Assembly: GCA_050949745.1 (NCBI GenBank)
Contig: JBMNGF010000005.1
Coordinates: 1-64,000 of the forward strand
Origin: Syntrophaceticus sp050949745
GTDB lineage: Bacteria; Bacillota; DSM-12270; Thermacetogeniales; Thermacetogeniaceae
DNA length: 64,000 nt
Direction: 5' to 3'
Part shown: positions 43,496 to 52,797 of the stretch, piece after piece
How the letters are laid out: the number at the start of each line of letters is the position of its first letter
Numbering within the stretch: the first letter of the stretch is position 1
Translations under genes and position numbers: made by a program
Notes under the pieces: model-generated
Seen by the model: the letters and a program-made list of their open reading frames with translations, nothing else
Database searches by the model: none
What the model was told of the DNA's origin: nothing

Positions 43496-45721
43496 ATGGA
43501 GCAAAATGTTTTGCGGAAAAAAAAGGCTTTTCAGTGGTTGATCACCATTATTTTTTGTGTTCTGATTCTAAGGTTGGGCTATCTACAAATTTTGAATGCT
43601 TCTGCTTACCAGACGAAGGCGGAGCAGAACCAGTTTCGTATGCTCCCGATCTTTGCTCCCAGGGGAGATATCATTGACCGGGATGGTGAAGTGCTGTCCG
43701 CAAACCAGATTGTGAATACTGTTTCTATTATCAGACACCAAACCGATGAAGAAACCTTGGAGCAAACAATAAAAAAAGTGGCAGCTCTATTAAATGACCT
43801 GTATCCGGAGATCAATGCCGATTATATTCAGGCGCTGTTGGATGAGCATCAAGAGCGCCTTTATGAACCAGTGGTGATCAAACGTGATATTCCCATTGAG
43901 GTTGTAGCGCGCCTGGAGGAAAGAAGAGAAGAGCTTCCTGGTGTGGTCATCGATCAAGAGATGGTTCGCTATTATCCAGAAGGCACAATGGCCAGTCATA
44001 TTCTCGGCCATATCGGAGAGGTCAGCAAGGAAGAATTAGATAAGGATGAGACATACAGGCAGGGTGATCTTACAGGTAAGTTTGGCTTGGAAGCCCAATA
44101 TGAAGAATATCTGCGCGGGAAAAACGGTTTTCGCCAGGTTGAGGTGGATGTCAATGGGCGCCCTGTTTCCAATTCGGAGCTGAACAGGGTTGAGCCAGAG
44201 CAGGGGAACAACTTGGTGTTAACTATGGATTATGAACTGCAGAAAACCCTGGAAGAAGCTATTGACAATTCCCTGGAAGACCTGGGTAAAACTGCGGGGG
44301 CAGCAGTGGTGCTTGATGTGAAAACAGGTGCTGTATTGGCTATGACGAGTCGTCCAAACTTTGACCCTAATGATCTGGTGCCTCCTGTTTCATCAAAAGC
44401 TGTAGAGGAGTATTTAAATCCAGGGGCAGGCAAGAAGCCAGTTATGCAAAACAGGGCTATCAGCAGCAAATACCCGCCAGGTTCAACTTTCAAACCGGTG
44501 ACTGCCCTTGCAGCTTTGGAATCGGGAAATGTAAGGTCTTCCGATGCTTTCCACTGCAGCGGCATCTGGTCGGAGACGAATACAAAATGCACCCGTTCCC
44601 ATGGGCGTGTAGATCTATTTCGAGGAATGGCAGCTTCCTGTAATATTTATTTTATTGAAGTAGGAAGGCGCGCAGGGATCGATATGCTTGCCAAATATAT
44701 AAATGAAGTGGGTTTGGATGAGAAAACCGGCATTGACCTGCCAGGGGAGGTTTCCGGAAGTTCCTCTAACCCGGAAAAGAAGAAGGCCTTACAATTACCT
44801 ATCCTGGATAAGTGGTATCAAGACAAGCAGAATGAAATAGAACAGAAGTATGAAGATCTGCTCAAAGGGGCAAGTACTGACCAGGAGAGACAGGATCATC
44901 TTTTTCGTAAAAAGGATGAGCTGCGGGTTTTGGAAAATGAGTATCAGATCAAATACGACTATGAGGTCAAGTGGAGGCCACATGATACTTATATCCTGTC
45001 ATTTGGGCAAGGGGCAAATGAGTTTACCCCTGTCGGCTTGGCTAATTATGTGGCTGCTATTGCCAATGGCGGCAAACTGATGCGTCCTTACCTGGTGCAG
45101 CGTATTGAGTCTCCTGATGGTAGGGTTATTTCAGAATTTGGACCGCACCAGCTGGATCAGATAGATGCTTCACAAGAAAATCTCGCTTTGGTCTGTGAAG
45201 CGATGAAGAGAGTAGCCCAGAGTGGGGGCACCGCCTACGGGGTTTTCCATGATTTTCCTATCGAAGTGGGAGCTAAAACCGGAACAGCAGAATCTGGATG
45301 GGGAAAAGAGATTTATCATGGAGTTTTTGTCGCTTTTGCTCCGGCAGATGATCCAGAGATCGCCTTTGCTGGGATAATTGAGGAAGGCTATCATGGCTCT
45401 ACTTCTGCTGGCCCAATTGCAAGAGCGGTATTTGAAAAATATTTTGGGCTTGATGAAGATGAAGAAGAGGGATCTCAGGAGACTGAGAGTACAACTACAG
45501 GCACACAGTCATCTGCAGATAACCAACAGTCGTCAACAGTGCAGTCAAATCCCTCAGCACCCAATGGAAACAATGGGAGTAATGGAAGCGGCAATGGAGG
45601 CGGCGGGGAAGATGATGAAGGAGAAGGGGAAGGGGAAGGAGATAGTTCTATTCCGGAAGATGAGGAATCATCGGAAGATGGAAACCCCCCGGGTGATGAG
45701 AACCCTTCGGAAGATGAGTAA
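43496..45721 (+). CDS. mrdA: Penicillin-binding protein 2 (transpeptidase) with acidic low-complexity tail
   Basis: 741-residue class B PBP. Signal anchor about 13-33, PBP dimer domain starting APRGDIIDRDGEVL, transpeptidase motifs S330 in PGSTFKPVTA, SCN in AASCNIYF, and KTGTAE near 592. The last 95 residues have no family counterpart: Ser/Thr/Gln then Gly/Asn then a strongly acidic E-G and E-D run, exposed outside the membrane. Partner of RodA for elongation. An inserted charged segment near 425-480 precedes the third motif. Confidence 0.93.
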   Translation: MEQNVLRKKKAFQWLITIIFCVLILRLGYLQILNASAYQTKAEQNQFRMLPIFAPRGDIIDRDGEVLSANQIVNTVSIIRHQTDEETLEQTIKKVAALLNDLYPEINADYIQALLDEHQERLYEPVVIKRDIPIEVVARLEERREELPGVVIDQEMVRYYPEGTMASHILGHIGEVSKEELDKDETYRQGDLTGKFGLEAQYEEYLRGKNGFRQVEVDVNGRPVSNSELNRVEPEQGNNLVLTMDYELQKTLEEAIDNSLEDLGKTAGAAVVLDVKTGAVLAMTSRPNFDPNDLVPPVSSKAVEEYLNPGAGKKPVMQNRAISSKYPPGSTFKPVTALAALESGNVRSSDAFHCSGIWSETNTKCTRSHGRVDLFRGMAASCNIYFIEVGRRAGIDMLAKYINEVGLDEKTGIDLPGEVSGSSSNPEKKKALQLPILDKWYQDKQNEIEQKYEDLLKGASTDQERQDHLFRKKDELRVLENEYQIKYDYEVKWRPHDTYILSFGQGANEFTPVGLANYVAAIANGGKLMRPYLVQRIESPDGRVISEFGPHQLDQIDASQENLALVCEAMKRVAQSGGTAYGVFHDFPIEVGAKTGTAESGWGKEIYHGVFVAFAPADDPEIAFAGIIEEGYHGSTSAGPIARAVFEKYFGLDEDEEEGSQETESTTTGTQSSADNQQSSTVQSNPSAPNGNNGSNGSGNGGGGEDDEGEGEGEGDSSIPEDEESSEDGNPPGDENPSEDE

Positions 45722-45960
45722 TCCGGGGATTCTGGACAGGTTCAGGAAACAGATCGATAAAAGAGAAGAGCTGTCTACTCCTATATAAAGGATAAAGTTC
45801 CCTGATTGGACTTAGGGAGATTATGTCAAAAGGAAGCAGATAAGGATGGAAAAACGAGGAAAATTTTTATCGTTTTTTTAAGGTGAAGGCAGGAATAGAA
45901 AAGCTTTAGATAGAAAATATTTACCTATAAGATGTGGGATTGGAGGGACAGCATCCGGAC

Positions 45961-46896
45961 ATGGGGAATCTTGTTACTATCAAAGGCAGTCGCTCCGGAC
46001 TAATTATTAAACTGGATCCAAAAGAAGATTTCCACAGAGTCCTGAGGCGTTTTGCAACAAAACTTCAGGAAGTGGATGATTTTTTAGAGGGGTCGACAGT
46101 CAGCATAGATGTCGGCACCAGGAATCTTAACTATCAGCAATTATTAGGCATTAGAAGAGTACTCGGATCCCACCAAATGCACCTGTACCGTATTGTTGCA
46201 GAGAATAGAGGGAAGTGTCAGGGGGGGGACAAAGTGGCTGAGGAAGCAAGAGAAAGTGCATTCTGGCGCAGCCGGAAAAAAAAGAAGAACCGTAAAACCA
46301 AAGAGCAACTCGATGAGCAAGTCGAGGCTGAAGAGGAGACAGCTGCAACAGCAGAGGTTTCCCAGCTGTTGGAAGGGTCTATGGTAGAGTTTGTGGATAC
46401 AGTAGATGCAGTAGATGCAGTAGGGGAATCGTTAGAAGAAAAGGCTGAAGAGGAAGAGAAAGATGATATTCCGGTAATCCTATATACTCCGGTACGCCAG
46501 GCTCGAGATGATATTATTTCTCAGGAACAGACGATTTTGGTGCAGCGCACTCTTCGCTCAGGGCAGAGAATATTTTACCCAGGGAATGTGGTAGTTTTGG
46601 GAGATGTTAACCCAGGGGGAGAAGTGATAGCAGGGGGTAATATTATAGTCATGGGTACCTTTAGGGGTATTGCCCATGCCGGTGCATTGGGCAGAATAGA
46701 TGCAATTGTAGCGGCACTACGGCTGGAACCTTCGCAGTTGCGTATTGCAGGTTATATTACGCGAGCCCCGGAAGGGGATTATTCCACACCGTATCAGCCG
46801 GAAATAGCCAGAGTTCAGGATGGGATTGTCATTATTGAACAGTACCAACCAGGGTATGATCGCAATTACAGATGCGACAATAAAGGAGGATCATAA
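45961..46896 (+). CDS. minC: Septum site-determining protein MinC
   Basis: 311 residues: N-terminal FtsZ-inhibiting domain (LVTIKGSRSGLIIKLD), a long highly charged linker at about 95-180 (KKKKNRK, then Glu-rich with repeated VDAVDAV), and the C-terminal beta-helix (LRSGQRIFYPGNVVVLGDVN, IIVMGTFRGIAHAG). The linker is much longer than usual. ATG 45961 lies within a frame that opens at GTG 45934; GGAGGG at 45941 is a little far, so the start is uncertain. Confidence 0.88.
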   Translation: MGNLVTIKGSRSGLIIKLDPKEDFHRVLRRFATKLQEVDDFLEGSTVSIDVGTRNLNYQQLLGIRRVLGSHQMHLYRIVAENRGKCQGGDKVAEEARESAFWRSRKKKKNRKTKEQLDEQVEAEEETAATAEVSQLLEGSMVEFVDTVDAVDAVGESLEEKAEEEEKDDIPVILYTPVRQARDDIISQEQTILVQRTLRSGQRIFYPGNVVVLGDVNPGGEVIAGGNIIVMGTFRGIAHAGALGRIDAIVAALRLEPSQLRIAGYITRAPEGDYSTPYQPEIARVQDGIVIIEQYQPGYDRNYRCDNKGGS

Positions 46897-47697
46897 ATGG
46901 GTGAAGTTTACGTAATAACTTCAGGCAAGGGTGGTGTAGGGAAGACCACTACAGCTGCTAATATTGGCACTTCACTAGCTATGCAGGGTTATCGGGTGGT
47001 GTTGGTAGATGCTGATATCGGGTTGCGGAATCTCGATGTGGTATTGGGGCTGGAAAACCGGATCGTTTACGATATGGTGGATGTAGCACACGGGCGCTGT
47101 CGTTTGAGGCAGGCTCTAATTCGGGACCGCCGTTTTGAAAATTTATTTCTTTTACCTGCTGCACAGACAAAAGACAAAACAGCGATCAATCCTGATCAAG
47201 TGAAAGAACTCTGTGAGAATCTAAAAAAAGAGAGCGATTATGTGATCCTTGATTGTCCGGCTGGCATCGAACAAGGATTTCGTAATGCAACTGCCGGAGC
47301 TGACAAGGCCATTGTTGTCACAACACCAGAAGTGGCCGCAGTTCGTGATGCTGATCGCATTATCGGCCTTTTGGAAGCCTCGGAAATAAGGGATCCAATG
47401 CTGGTTTTAAACAGGATTCGAACCAAGATGGTAAGAACGGGTGATATGTTGGATGTTGACGATGTGATAGAGCACCTGGCCATTGAACTGTTAGGGATTG
47501 TCCCTGATGATGAGTCTATAATTATTTCCACCAACAAGGGAGAGCCTGCGGTCCTTAATTCTTATTCTAAAGCAGGAGAAGCTTACCGTAACATTTCTCG
47601 CCGCATCGCAGGGGAAGAGGTCCCCTTGATGAATCTTGATGATGGGGGGGGCTTTATAAACCGTGTTCGACGCCTGCTGGGGCTAAGAACGGGTTGA
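46897..47697 (+). CDS. minD: Septum site-determining ATPase MinD
   Basis: 266 residues. Deviant Walker A TSGKGGVGKTTTAANIG at residue 7, VLVDADIGLRNLDVVLGLE near 37, Walker B region YVILDCPAGIEQGF near 116, and a C-terminal amphipathic membrane-targeting helix FINRVRRLLGL. Starts one base after minC's stop. Confidence 0.96.
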   Translation: MGEVYVITSGKGGVGKTTTAANIGTSLAMQGYRVVLVDADIGLRNLDVVLGLENRIVYDMVDVAHGRCRLRQALIRDRRFENLFLLPAAQTKDKTAINPDQVKELCENLKKESDYVILDCPAGIEQGFRNATAGADKAIVVTTPEVAAVRDADRIIGLLEASEIRDPMLVLNRIRTKMVRTGDMLDVDDVIEHLAIELLGIVPDDESIIISTNKGEPAVLNSYSKAGEAYRNISRRIAGEEVPLMNLDDGGGFINRVRRLLGLRTG

Positions 47698-47712
47698 TCG
47701 GAGGAGATACAA

Positions 47713-47988
47713 ATGCTAGAATTGCTGCAGCGAATTTTTCGTAGAGAAACGCAAAAATCCAGCAAAAATGTTGCTCAAGAAAGATTGCGTCTTGTACTTA
47801 TGCATGACCGTATGGATCTCTCACCGCAGGTGTTGGAAGAACTGCGAACTGATCTCATGAATGTTATTAAAGATTATATGGAGATCGATGAAAATGAGAT
47901 GTTGATCAACCTGGAGCAAGACAATAAATGTGTTGCCCTTGTGGCAAATATTCCAGTGGTCAAAATGAAGAGATTGCCTAGCCACTAG
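47713..47988 (+). CDS. minE: Cell division topological factor MinE
   Basis: 91 residues. RLRLVLMHDRMDLSPQVLEE near 27-46 is the MinD-binding segment; dimerisation strand LVANIPVVKMKR at the end. Releases MinD from the membrane so that Min oscillates. Presence of MinE with MinCD, rather than DivIVA/MinJ only, is usual in many Clostridia. Confidence 0.92.
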   Translation: MLELLQRIFRRETQKSSKNVAQERLRLVLMHDRMDLSPQVLEELRTDLMNVIKDYMEIDENEMLINLEQDNKCVALVANIPVVKMKRLPSH

Positions 47989-48091
47989 AGTATAGACTTC
48001 TCGTCCTTGATCTTCCTGATAGAAATAATGGACGTTATCCCGGTAATGGATTATTATTATATTAGTCCATACGGGAAGGGTGAGGCGGGAG

Positions 48092-49222
48092 TTGGTCTTT
48101 AACAAGCGCCTTTTTAAAAATCTTGATTATGTTTTAATAGGAAATATTATATTGATTATGGGTTTAAGCCTGCTTATCTTGAGCAGTGCCACTGCCAACA
48201 TAACTGCGGACCCCCTGTTCTATGTGAAAAAGCACCTGCTTTCCATTGGACTGGGGGTTGTTTGCGCTGTTTTTATTATGACCATTGACTACAAAAAACT
48301 GATGAAGTATGACAAGTACTTCTATCTTTTGTTAATTATCCTACTGCTTGCTGTAGATATCAAAGGTATTGCTTCTCATGGCTCACAGCAGTGGCTTTCA
48401 TTGGGCCCTTTTATTTTTCAGCCTTCAGAAATGGGAAAGCTCATGCTCATCATCTTCTTCGCCTCTTATTTTGTGAATAGGCAGGGAGAATTAAAGACGC
48501 TCAAAGACCTGATCCCCTCATTTCTCTATTTTTCTGTGCCCTTTATCTTAATTCTTGTTCAGGATATGGGTACAGCCCTTGTTTATTTGGTGATCTTTTT
48601 CGGCATGCTATATATGGCAGGTGCAAAACCCAGCCTTTTACTGGGCATCATCGGTTCAGGCTTGGCTGTGGTGATTTTGGCTATTGGTCTGCACTTATCT
48701 CCTCTACAACTTCCACTTCCCTTAGAGGAATATCAGATCAACCGTCTGACTTCCTTTTTGGATCCTTACAATGATCCACATGGCACCGGCTATCATATTA
48801 TCCAGTCGTTAGTTGCTGTTGGTTCAGGGGGATTGCTGGGGAAGGGGCTTTATCACGGCACTCAGGTGCAGTTGAATTTTTTGCCGGAGCATCATACAGA
48901 TTTTATTTTTGCAGTGGTAGGGGAAGAGCTCGGCTTTGTAGGGGCAGCATTTGTCCTGTTGCTTTATTATATTTTGCTTTCACGTACATTAAAGGCAGCC
49001 GTTCAGTCGCCTGATCCCTTTGGAAGGCTTATTGTTATCGGGATTGTCTGTATGTGGTTGTTCCATATTTTAGAGAATGTAGGTATGGCCATCGGTTTGA
49101 TGCCTGTTACCGGTATACCCCTCCCCTTCTTGAGCCATGGCGGCAGTTTTATGATTACCAACCTGATGGCCATAGGTTTAATATTAAGTGTTCAGCTGCG
49201 CAGGGAAAACATTCTCTTTTAG
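48092..49222 (+). CDS. rodA: Peptidoglycan glycosyltransferase RodA (SEDS)
   Basis: About 376 residues with ten hydrophobic helices. SEDS signatures: SLGPFIFQPSEMGKL near 112, QDMGTALVYLVIFFG near 154, and FLPEHHTDFIFAVVGEELGF near 264, ending GIPLPFLSHGGS. Frame opens at GTG 48080 but ribosome-site spacing and homologues favour TTG 48092; uncertain. Works with the PBP2 encoded at 43496. Confidence 0.92.
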   Translation: MVFNKRLFKNLDYVLIGNIILIMGLSLLILSSATANITADPLFYVKKHLLSIGLGVVCAVFIMTIDYKKLMKYDKYFYLLLIILLLAVDIKGIASHGSQQWLSLGPFIFQPSEMGKLMLIIFFASYFVNRQGELKTLKDLIPSFLYFSVPFILILVQDMGTALVYLVIFFGMLYMAGAKPSLLLGIIGSGLAVVILAIGLHLSPLQLPLPLEEYQINRLTSFLDPYNDPHGTGYHIIQSLVAVGSGGLLGKGLYHGTQVQLNFLPEHHTDFIFAVVGEELGFVGAAFVLLLYYILLSRTLKAAVQSPDPFGRLIVIGIVCMWLFHILENVGMAIGLMPVTGIPLPFLSHGGSFMITNLMAIGLILSVQLRRENILF

Positions 49223-49271
49223 TTATAACTAACCATTTGCGGCCATATATAAAAAACAGAGGTGGTTGCAA

Positions 49272-49928
49272 ATGAACAGGTCATTAGGTTATACAAGCCC
49301 CAAATCTGTACGGGTAGGTTGGTTTAAAAGCTTTTGCTTGCGCCTGGCAGCTGCCGTAATCATCTTTGGAGTGATTATCCTGCTTTCTGCTTCAGGTGGA
49401 GTTCCTGGGCAGGCTGTGCGTGATGGTGTCAGCTATCTGCTGATAAAAAACTATGATATTTCTGGCTGCGAAAAAAGTATTAGGGAAGTATTCAGTTGGC
49501 TGCCGGATCTATCTGTCCTGGGGATAAAGCGGGATTTAGAAGTGCAGGTCAGCACATCTGGAGACCTGGCCGGCCTACCGGTTTCAGGTAAGCTTGTCAG
49601 GGGGTTTGGCTGGCAAAAAGATGATGCAAATTGGCCGTACTATCATGAGGGGGTTGAGCTAAGTGTGGCCAAAGGCGCTCTTGTGCGTGCTGTGCTTCCG
49701 GGAAAAGTTGTGAGGGTTATCACCGATAAGGAGAGGGGTGGCGTTATAGTGATCGAACATGCCCATGATTGTGCCACCCTATACAGATGGTTAGAGGAAT
49801 CTCGGGTAAAAACCGGCCAAGAGGTCATTGAAGGCCAGATCATCGGAACTGCTGCAGATACCATTATCCATTTTCAATTCCGTGAAGGAGATCGCTTAGT
49901 TGACCCTGTTTTACGACTTCAAGAGTGA
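49272..49928 (+). CDS. Degenerate M23 (LytM) membrane protein, SpoIVFA-like
   Basis: 218 residues: one membrane helix at about 27-45, then a C-terminal LytM/M23 fold with YYHEGVELSVAKGALVRAV and IIHFQF. The metal ligands are altered (HxxxD reads HEGVE, HxH reads HFQ), so no peptidase activity is expected. Location after rodA and before TIGR03960 is that of spoIVFA in Clostridia, a regulator of the sporulation protease SpoIVFB; the protease gene is missing here. Confidence 0.75.
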   Translation: MNRSLGYTSPKSVRVGWFKSFCLRLAAAVIIFGVIILLSASGGVPGQAVRDGVSYLLIKNYDISGCEKSIREVFSWLPDLSVLGIKRDLEVQVSTSGDLAGLPVSGKLVRGFGWQKDDANWPYYHEGVELSVAKGALVRAVLPGKVVRVITDKERGGVIVIEHAHDCATLYRWLEESRVKTGQEVIEGQIIGTAADTIIHFQFREGDRLVDPVLRLQE

Positions 49929-49944
49929 GAAACGGGATAGAAAC

Positions 49945-50009
49945 GGGTGCCTGGCACCGTGAGAAACAGAATAATCAAATGACAACAAATCAAACGGTGC
50001 CAGGCACCC
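49945..50009. repeat. 65-bp palindrome-ended repeat, copy 1
   Basis: Ends GGGTGCCTGGCACCGT and ACGGTGCCAGGCACCC are 16-base inverted repeats, each itself a near-palindrome; interior GAGAAACAGAATAATC...CAAATC. Identical in structure to copies 2 and 3. Resembles REP-type or MITE-like elements mobilised in trans. Confidence 0.88.
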
Positions 50010-50141
50010 CAGATCTCTTGGTTATATTTTATTATGGATTTCCTTATTAAGGGGAGAATAATAAAAAGTCTTTAGGAAGATGATTAAAAGCTAGTTAGCT
50101 AAAAGATGCAATACAGATAATGTCAGGTTTGGAGAGAAACT

Positions 50142-50205
50142 GGTGCCTGGCACCGTGAGAAACAGAATAATCAAATGACAACAAATCAAACGGTGCCAGG
50201 CACCC
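50142..50205. repeat. 64-bp palindrome-ended repeat, copy 2
   Basis: Same sequence as copy 1 except for the first base, 133 bases further on and in the same orientation. Together the two fill most of the 329-base gap between the M23 gene and the TIGR03960 gene. Confidence 0.88.
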
Positions 50206-50257
50206 TGATCCCGGTTCTGATGTTCTGTTCAATTTATTTATTTCAGGAGGCCAATTT

Positions 50258-52165
50258 GTGGATATAGAGCGAGTATTGTTGGAAACGATCTTACCTCAGG
50301 TACGAAAACCTGCTCGGTATCTAGGTACTGAGTGGAATGCTGTTCACAAAAACTGGGATGATGTATCGGTAAGGATGGCTTTTGCCTTTCCCGATCTTTA
50401 TGAGGTAGGGATGTCTCATTTGGGGTTGCAGATTTTGTACGGTTTGGTTAACAGCCAGGAAGATTATTTAATGGAGAGAGTATTTGCACCGGCACCCGAT
50501 ATGGAAGAGGAACTGCGCAGAGCAAAGGTGCCGTTGTTTAGCTTAGAATCCCATAAACCCCTGCAAGATTTTGATGTAATCGGGTTTACATTACAGTATG
50601 AGCTGACATTTACTAATGTGCTCAACATGCTGGATCTGGCAGGCATCCCGTATCGTACAGGGGAACGGGGTGATGACCAACCTCTGATTATCGCCGGTGG
50701 GCCTGCTGCCTTGAACCCAGAGCCACTTACCCCTTTTATCGATGCTTTTTTGATCGGAGAGGGTGAAGAGGCGATTTTGGAGGTACTGGAGCTGGTGAGA
50801 GAGAGCAAGGGCAGCAGTATGAGGGGGTCCCGTTCCAAACTGCTGGAGCGTCTTGTAGAGATTCCCGGTATCTATATTCCTTCCTTTTACAGTGAGGAAT
50901 ATCCGAGAAAACCCCTGCACCCTCAGGCACCACAGCGGGTGCAGAGGCGTGTCCTGGATAAACTTGATCCTGCCTATTTTCCTACATCTCCTCTTGTGCC
51001 ATTGGCTGAGGCTGTTCATGAGCGGGGTATGCTGGAGTTGTTTCGCGGCTGCACCCGCGGCTGTCGCTTCTGTCAGGCGGGGATGATTTACCGTCCGGTG
51101 AGAGAGAGAGCACCTGAGGTGCTTCTTTCTCAGGCTGAGGACATCATCAAAAACACTGGGTTTGAGGAGTTGTCCCTTATCTCTTTAAGCAGTCTTGATT
51201 ACAGCAGTATCACGGAGCTGCTGCCGCGTTTGGCTGAGGGCTGTGAAACCACCAGAACAGGTCTTTCTCTCCCTTCACTGCGGGTTGATTCCTTTAGTGT
51301 GAAAACTGCTAAAGAATTGCCTGGCCGTCGGACAAGTGTTACCTTGGCTCCGGAGGCGGGGAGTCAACGGCTGCGGAATGTGATCAACAAGGGAGTTACA
51401 GAAAATGATTTGATGGAGGCAGTGGAGGCTGCCCTGGAGACAGGGTGGTTTGCAGTTAAACTATACTTTATGGTGGGCTTGCCTACAGAAAAAAAGGAAG
51501 ATCTGGAGGGAATAGCAGATCTGGTGGCAAAGGTAGTAAAGCTGGGCAAAAGATATAGTCGGGGGAGAAAGAGGCCAAGGTTGACAGTCAGTGCTTCCTC
51601 CTTTGTGCCTAAAGCCCATACCCCCTTTCAGTGGGAGGGTCAGGATAGAAGTGAGCTTCTAGAGGAAAAACACAATTATTTAAGATCGCTGATCAAGAAA
51701 AGCAGAGCCGAATATAACTGGCACAATATAGAGATAAGCATGATTGAAGCCTGCTTTGCGCGAGGTGGGAGAGAGATGGCTGCTGTCTTGGAAGAAGCAT
51801 TTCTAAGGGGCTGCCGTTTAGATAGTTGGACAGAGCATTTTAACATCCACTCCTGGCTGGAGAGTTTTCAGGCTGCCGGCATTGACCCTTCTGATTATGC
51901 TACCAGGCGCTTTAACTATGATGATTTATTGCCCTGGGATCTGATCGATCCTGGAGTATCCAAGGATTTTCTGATCAGCGAACACCGCAAAGCTATAGAT
52001 GAAGAAGTGACTGTAGACTGCCGGGATAGCTGTGGTAAGTGTGGGGTCTGTACATCATTGGGGGTAATTACCCAACTGGCCAAGGAGGAGGGAAAGGGAT
52101 GCCTAGGTATCGTCTTGAATATGCTAAAAATGGCACAGCTCGTTTTTTATCTCACCGTGAATTAA
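50258..52165 (+). CDS. TIGR03960-family B12-binding radical SAM protein
   Basis: 635 residues. Radical SAM motif CTRGCRFCQ near residue 265; the N-terminal 200 residues form the B12-binding-like domain (FAFPDLYEVGMSHLGLQILY, then IIAGGPAALNPEPL and FLIGEGEEAI). C-terminal CRDSCGKCGVC near 587 is a second Cys cluster. Found in Clostridia beside TIGR03936 and rng, role unproven. The tail after the Cys cluster overlaps the next gene by 67 bases, more than usual, and may be readthrough past a lost stop. GTG after CAGGAGG. Confidence 0.88.
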   Translation: MDIERVLLETILPQVRKPARYLGTEWNAVHKNWDDVSVRMAFAFPDLYEVGMSHLGLQILYGLVNSQEDYLMERVFAPAPDMEEELRRAKVPLFSLESHKPLQDFDVIGFTLQYELTFTNVLNMLDLAGIPYRTGERGDDQPLIIAGGPAALNPEPLTPFIDAFLIGEGEEAILEVLELVRESKGSSMRGSRSKLLERLVEIPGIYIPSFYSEEYPRKPLHPQAPQRVQRRVLDKLDPAYFPTSPLVPLAEAVHERGMLELFRGCTRGCRFCQAGMIYRPVRERAPEVLLSQAEDIIKNTGFEELSLISLSSLDYSSITELLPRLAEGCETTRTGLSLPSLRVDSFSVKTAKELPGRRTSVTLAPEAGSQRLRNVINKGVTENDLMEAVEAALETGWFAVKLYFMVGLPTEKKEDLEGIADLVAKVVKLGKRYSRGRKRPRLTVSASSFVPKAHTPFQWEGQDRSELLEEKHNYLRSLIKKSRAEYNWHNIEISMIEACFARGGREMAAVLEEAFLRGCRLDSWTEHFNIHSWLESFQAAGIDPSDYATRRFNYDDLLPWDLIDPGVSKDFLISEHRKAIDEEVTVDCRDSCGKCGVCTSLGVITQLAKEEGKGCLGIVLNMLKMAQLVFYLTVN

Positions 52166-52791
52166 TGACCAGCTTGCAGCGGGCCTTACGGCGGGCTTCT
52201 TTTCCTCTTAGTTATAGTAAGGGGTATAATCCGCGTCCAAAGTTATCTTTCGGCCCTCCTTTGGGAGTAGGTGTGGCAGGACTGCGGGAGTATATGGATC
52301 TTGAATTAACCGAGGGTATAAATGTAGAGGACTATCTCAATTGCCTGAACTGTCTACTGCTGCCGGGCATTCGCGCAAATAGCCTGACAACTGTCTCATC
52401 AGGGGATGTGGGGCTGGGGAAACTGATCAACTGTGGGCATTATCTGATAAATATTGCAGAGGGCCATGATGCTGATTGGGAGCAGTTGTTTTATAGTGGC
52501 GAAAGGGAGGAGACCTGGTGTTATGAAAGGCCAGGGGATGGGAAGGTCTATAATGTATCTGAAGCGATCATCAAAAGTGATATTTATCATGAGGGAGAAG
52601 GCTTAATTCTAAGTGTTTTACTGAAAGTGGGTAATGGTGAGGTTCCTCTGCGGGTGCTGCTGGGTTTCCTGGAGGACAAGCAAGGAGCAGAACTGCTTCC
52701 TTCTATGGTTACTCGCACTGGGCTTTACCAATTAGATAAAGGTTGCTTATTCGATCCGTTGGGAAAGCAGAAGAATTTAATCGAAGGTTGA
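52099..52791 (+). CDS. TIGR03936-family radical SAM-associated protein (DUF2344)
   Basis: 230 residues. YRLEYAKNGTARFLSHRELM and FPLSYSKGYNPRPKLSFGPPL are the family signature; pairs with the upstream radical SAM protein, often fused to it. AAGGAGG precedes ATG 52099. Proposed tRNA or translation-related role is unproven. Confidence 0.88.
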   Translation: MPRYRLEYAKNGTARFLSHRELMTSLQRALRRASFPLSYSKGYNPRPKLSFGPPLGVGVAGLREYMDLELTEGINVEDYLNCLNCLLLPGIRANSLTTVSSGDVGLGKLINCGHYLINIAEGHDADWEQLFYSGEREETWCYERPGDGKVYNVSEAIIKSDIYHEGEGLILSVLLKVGNGEVPLRVLLGFLEDKQGAELLPSMVTRTGLYQLDKGCLFDPLGKQKNLIEG

Positions 52792-52797
52792 GGGGAA

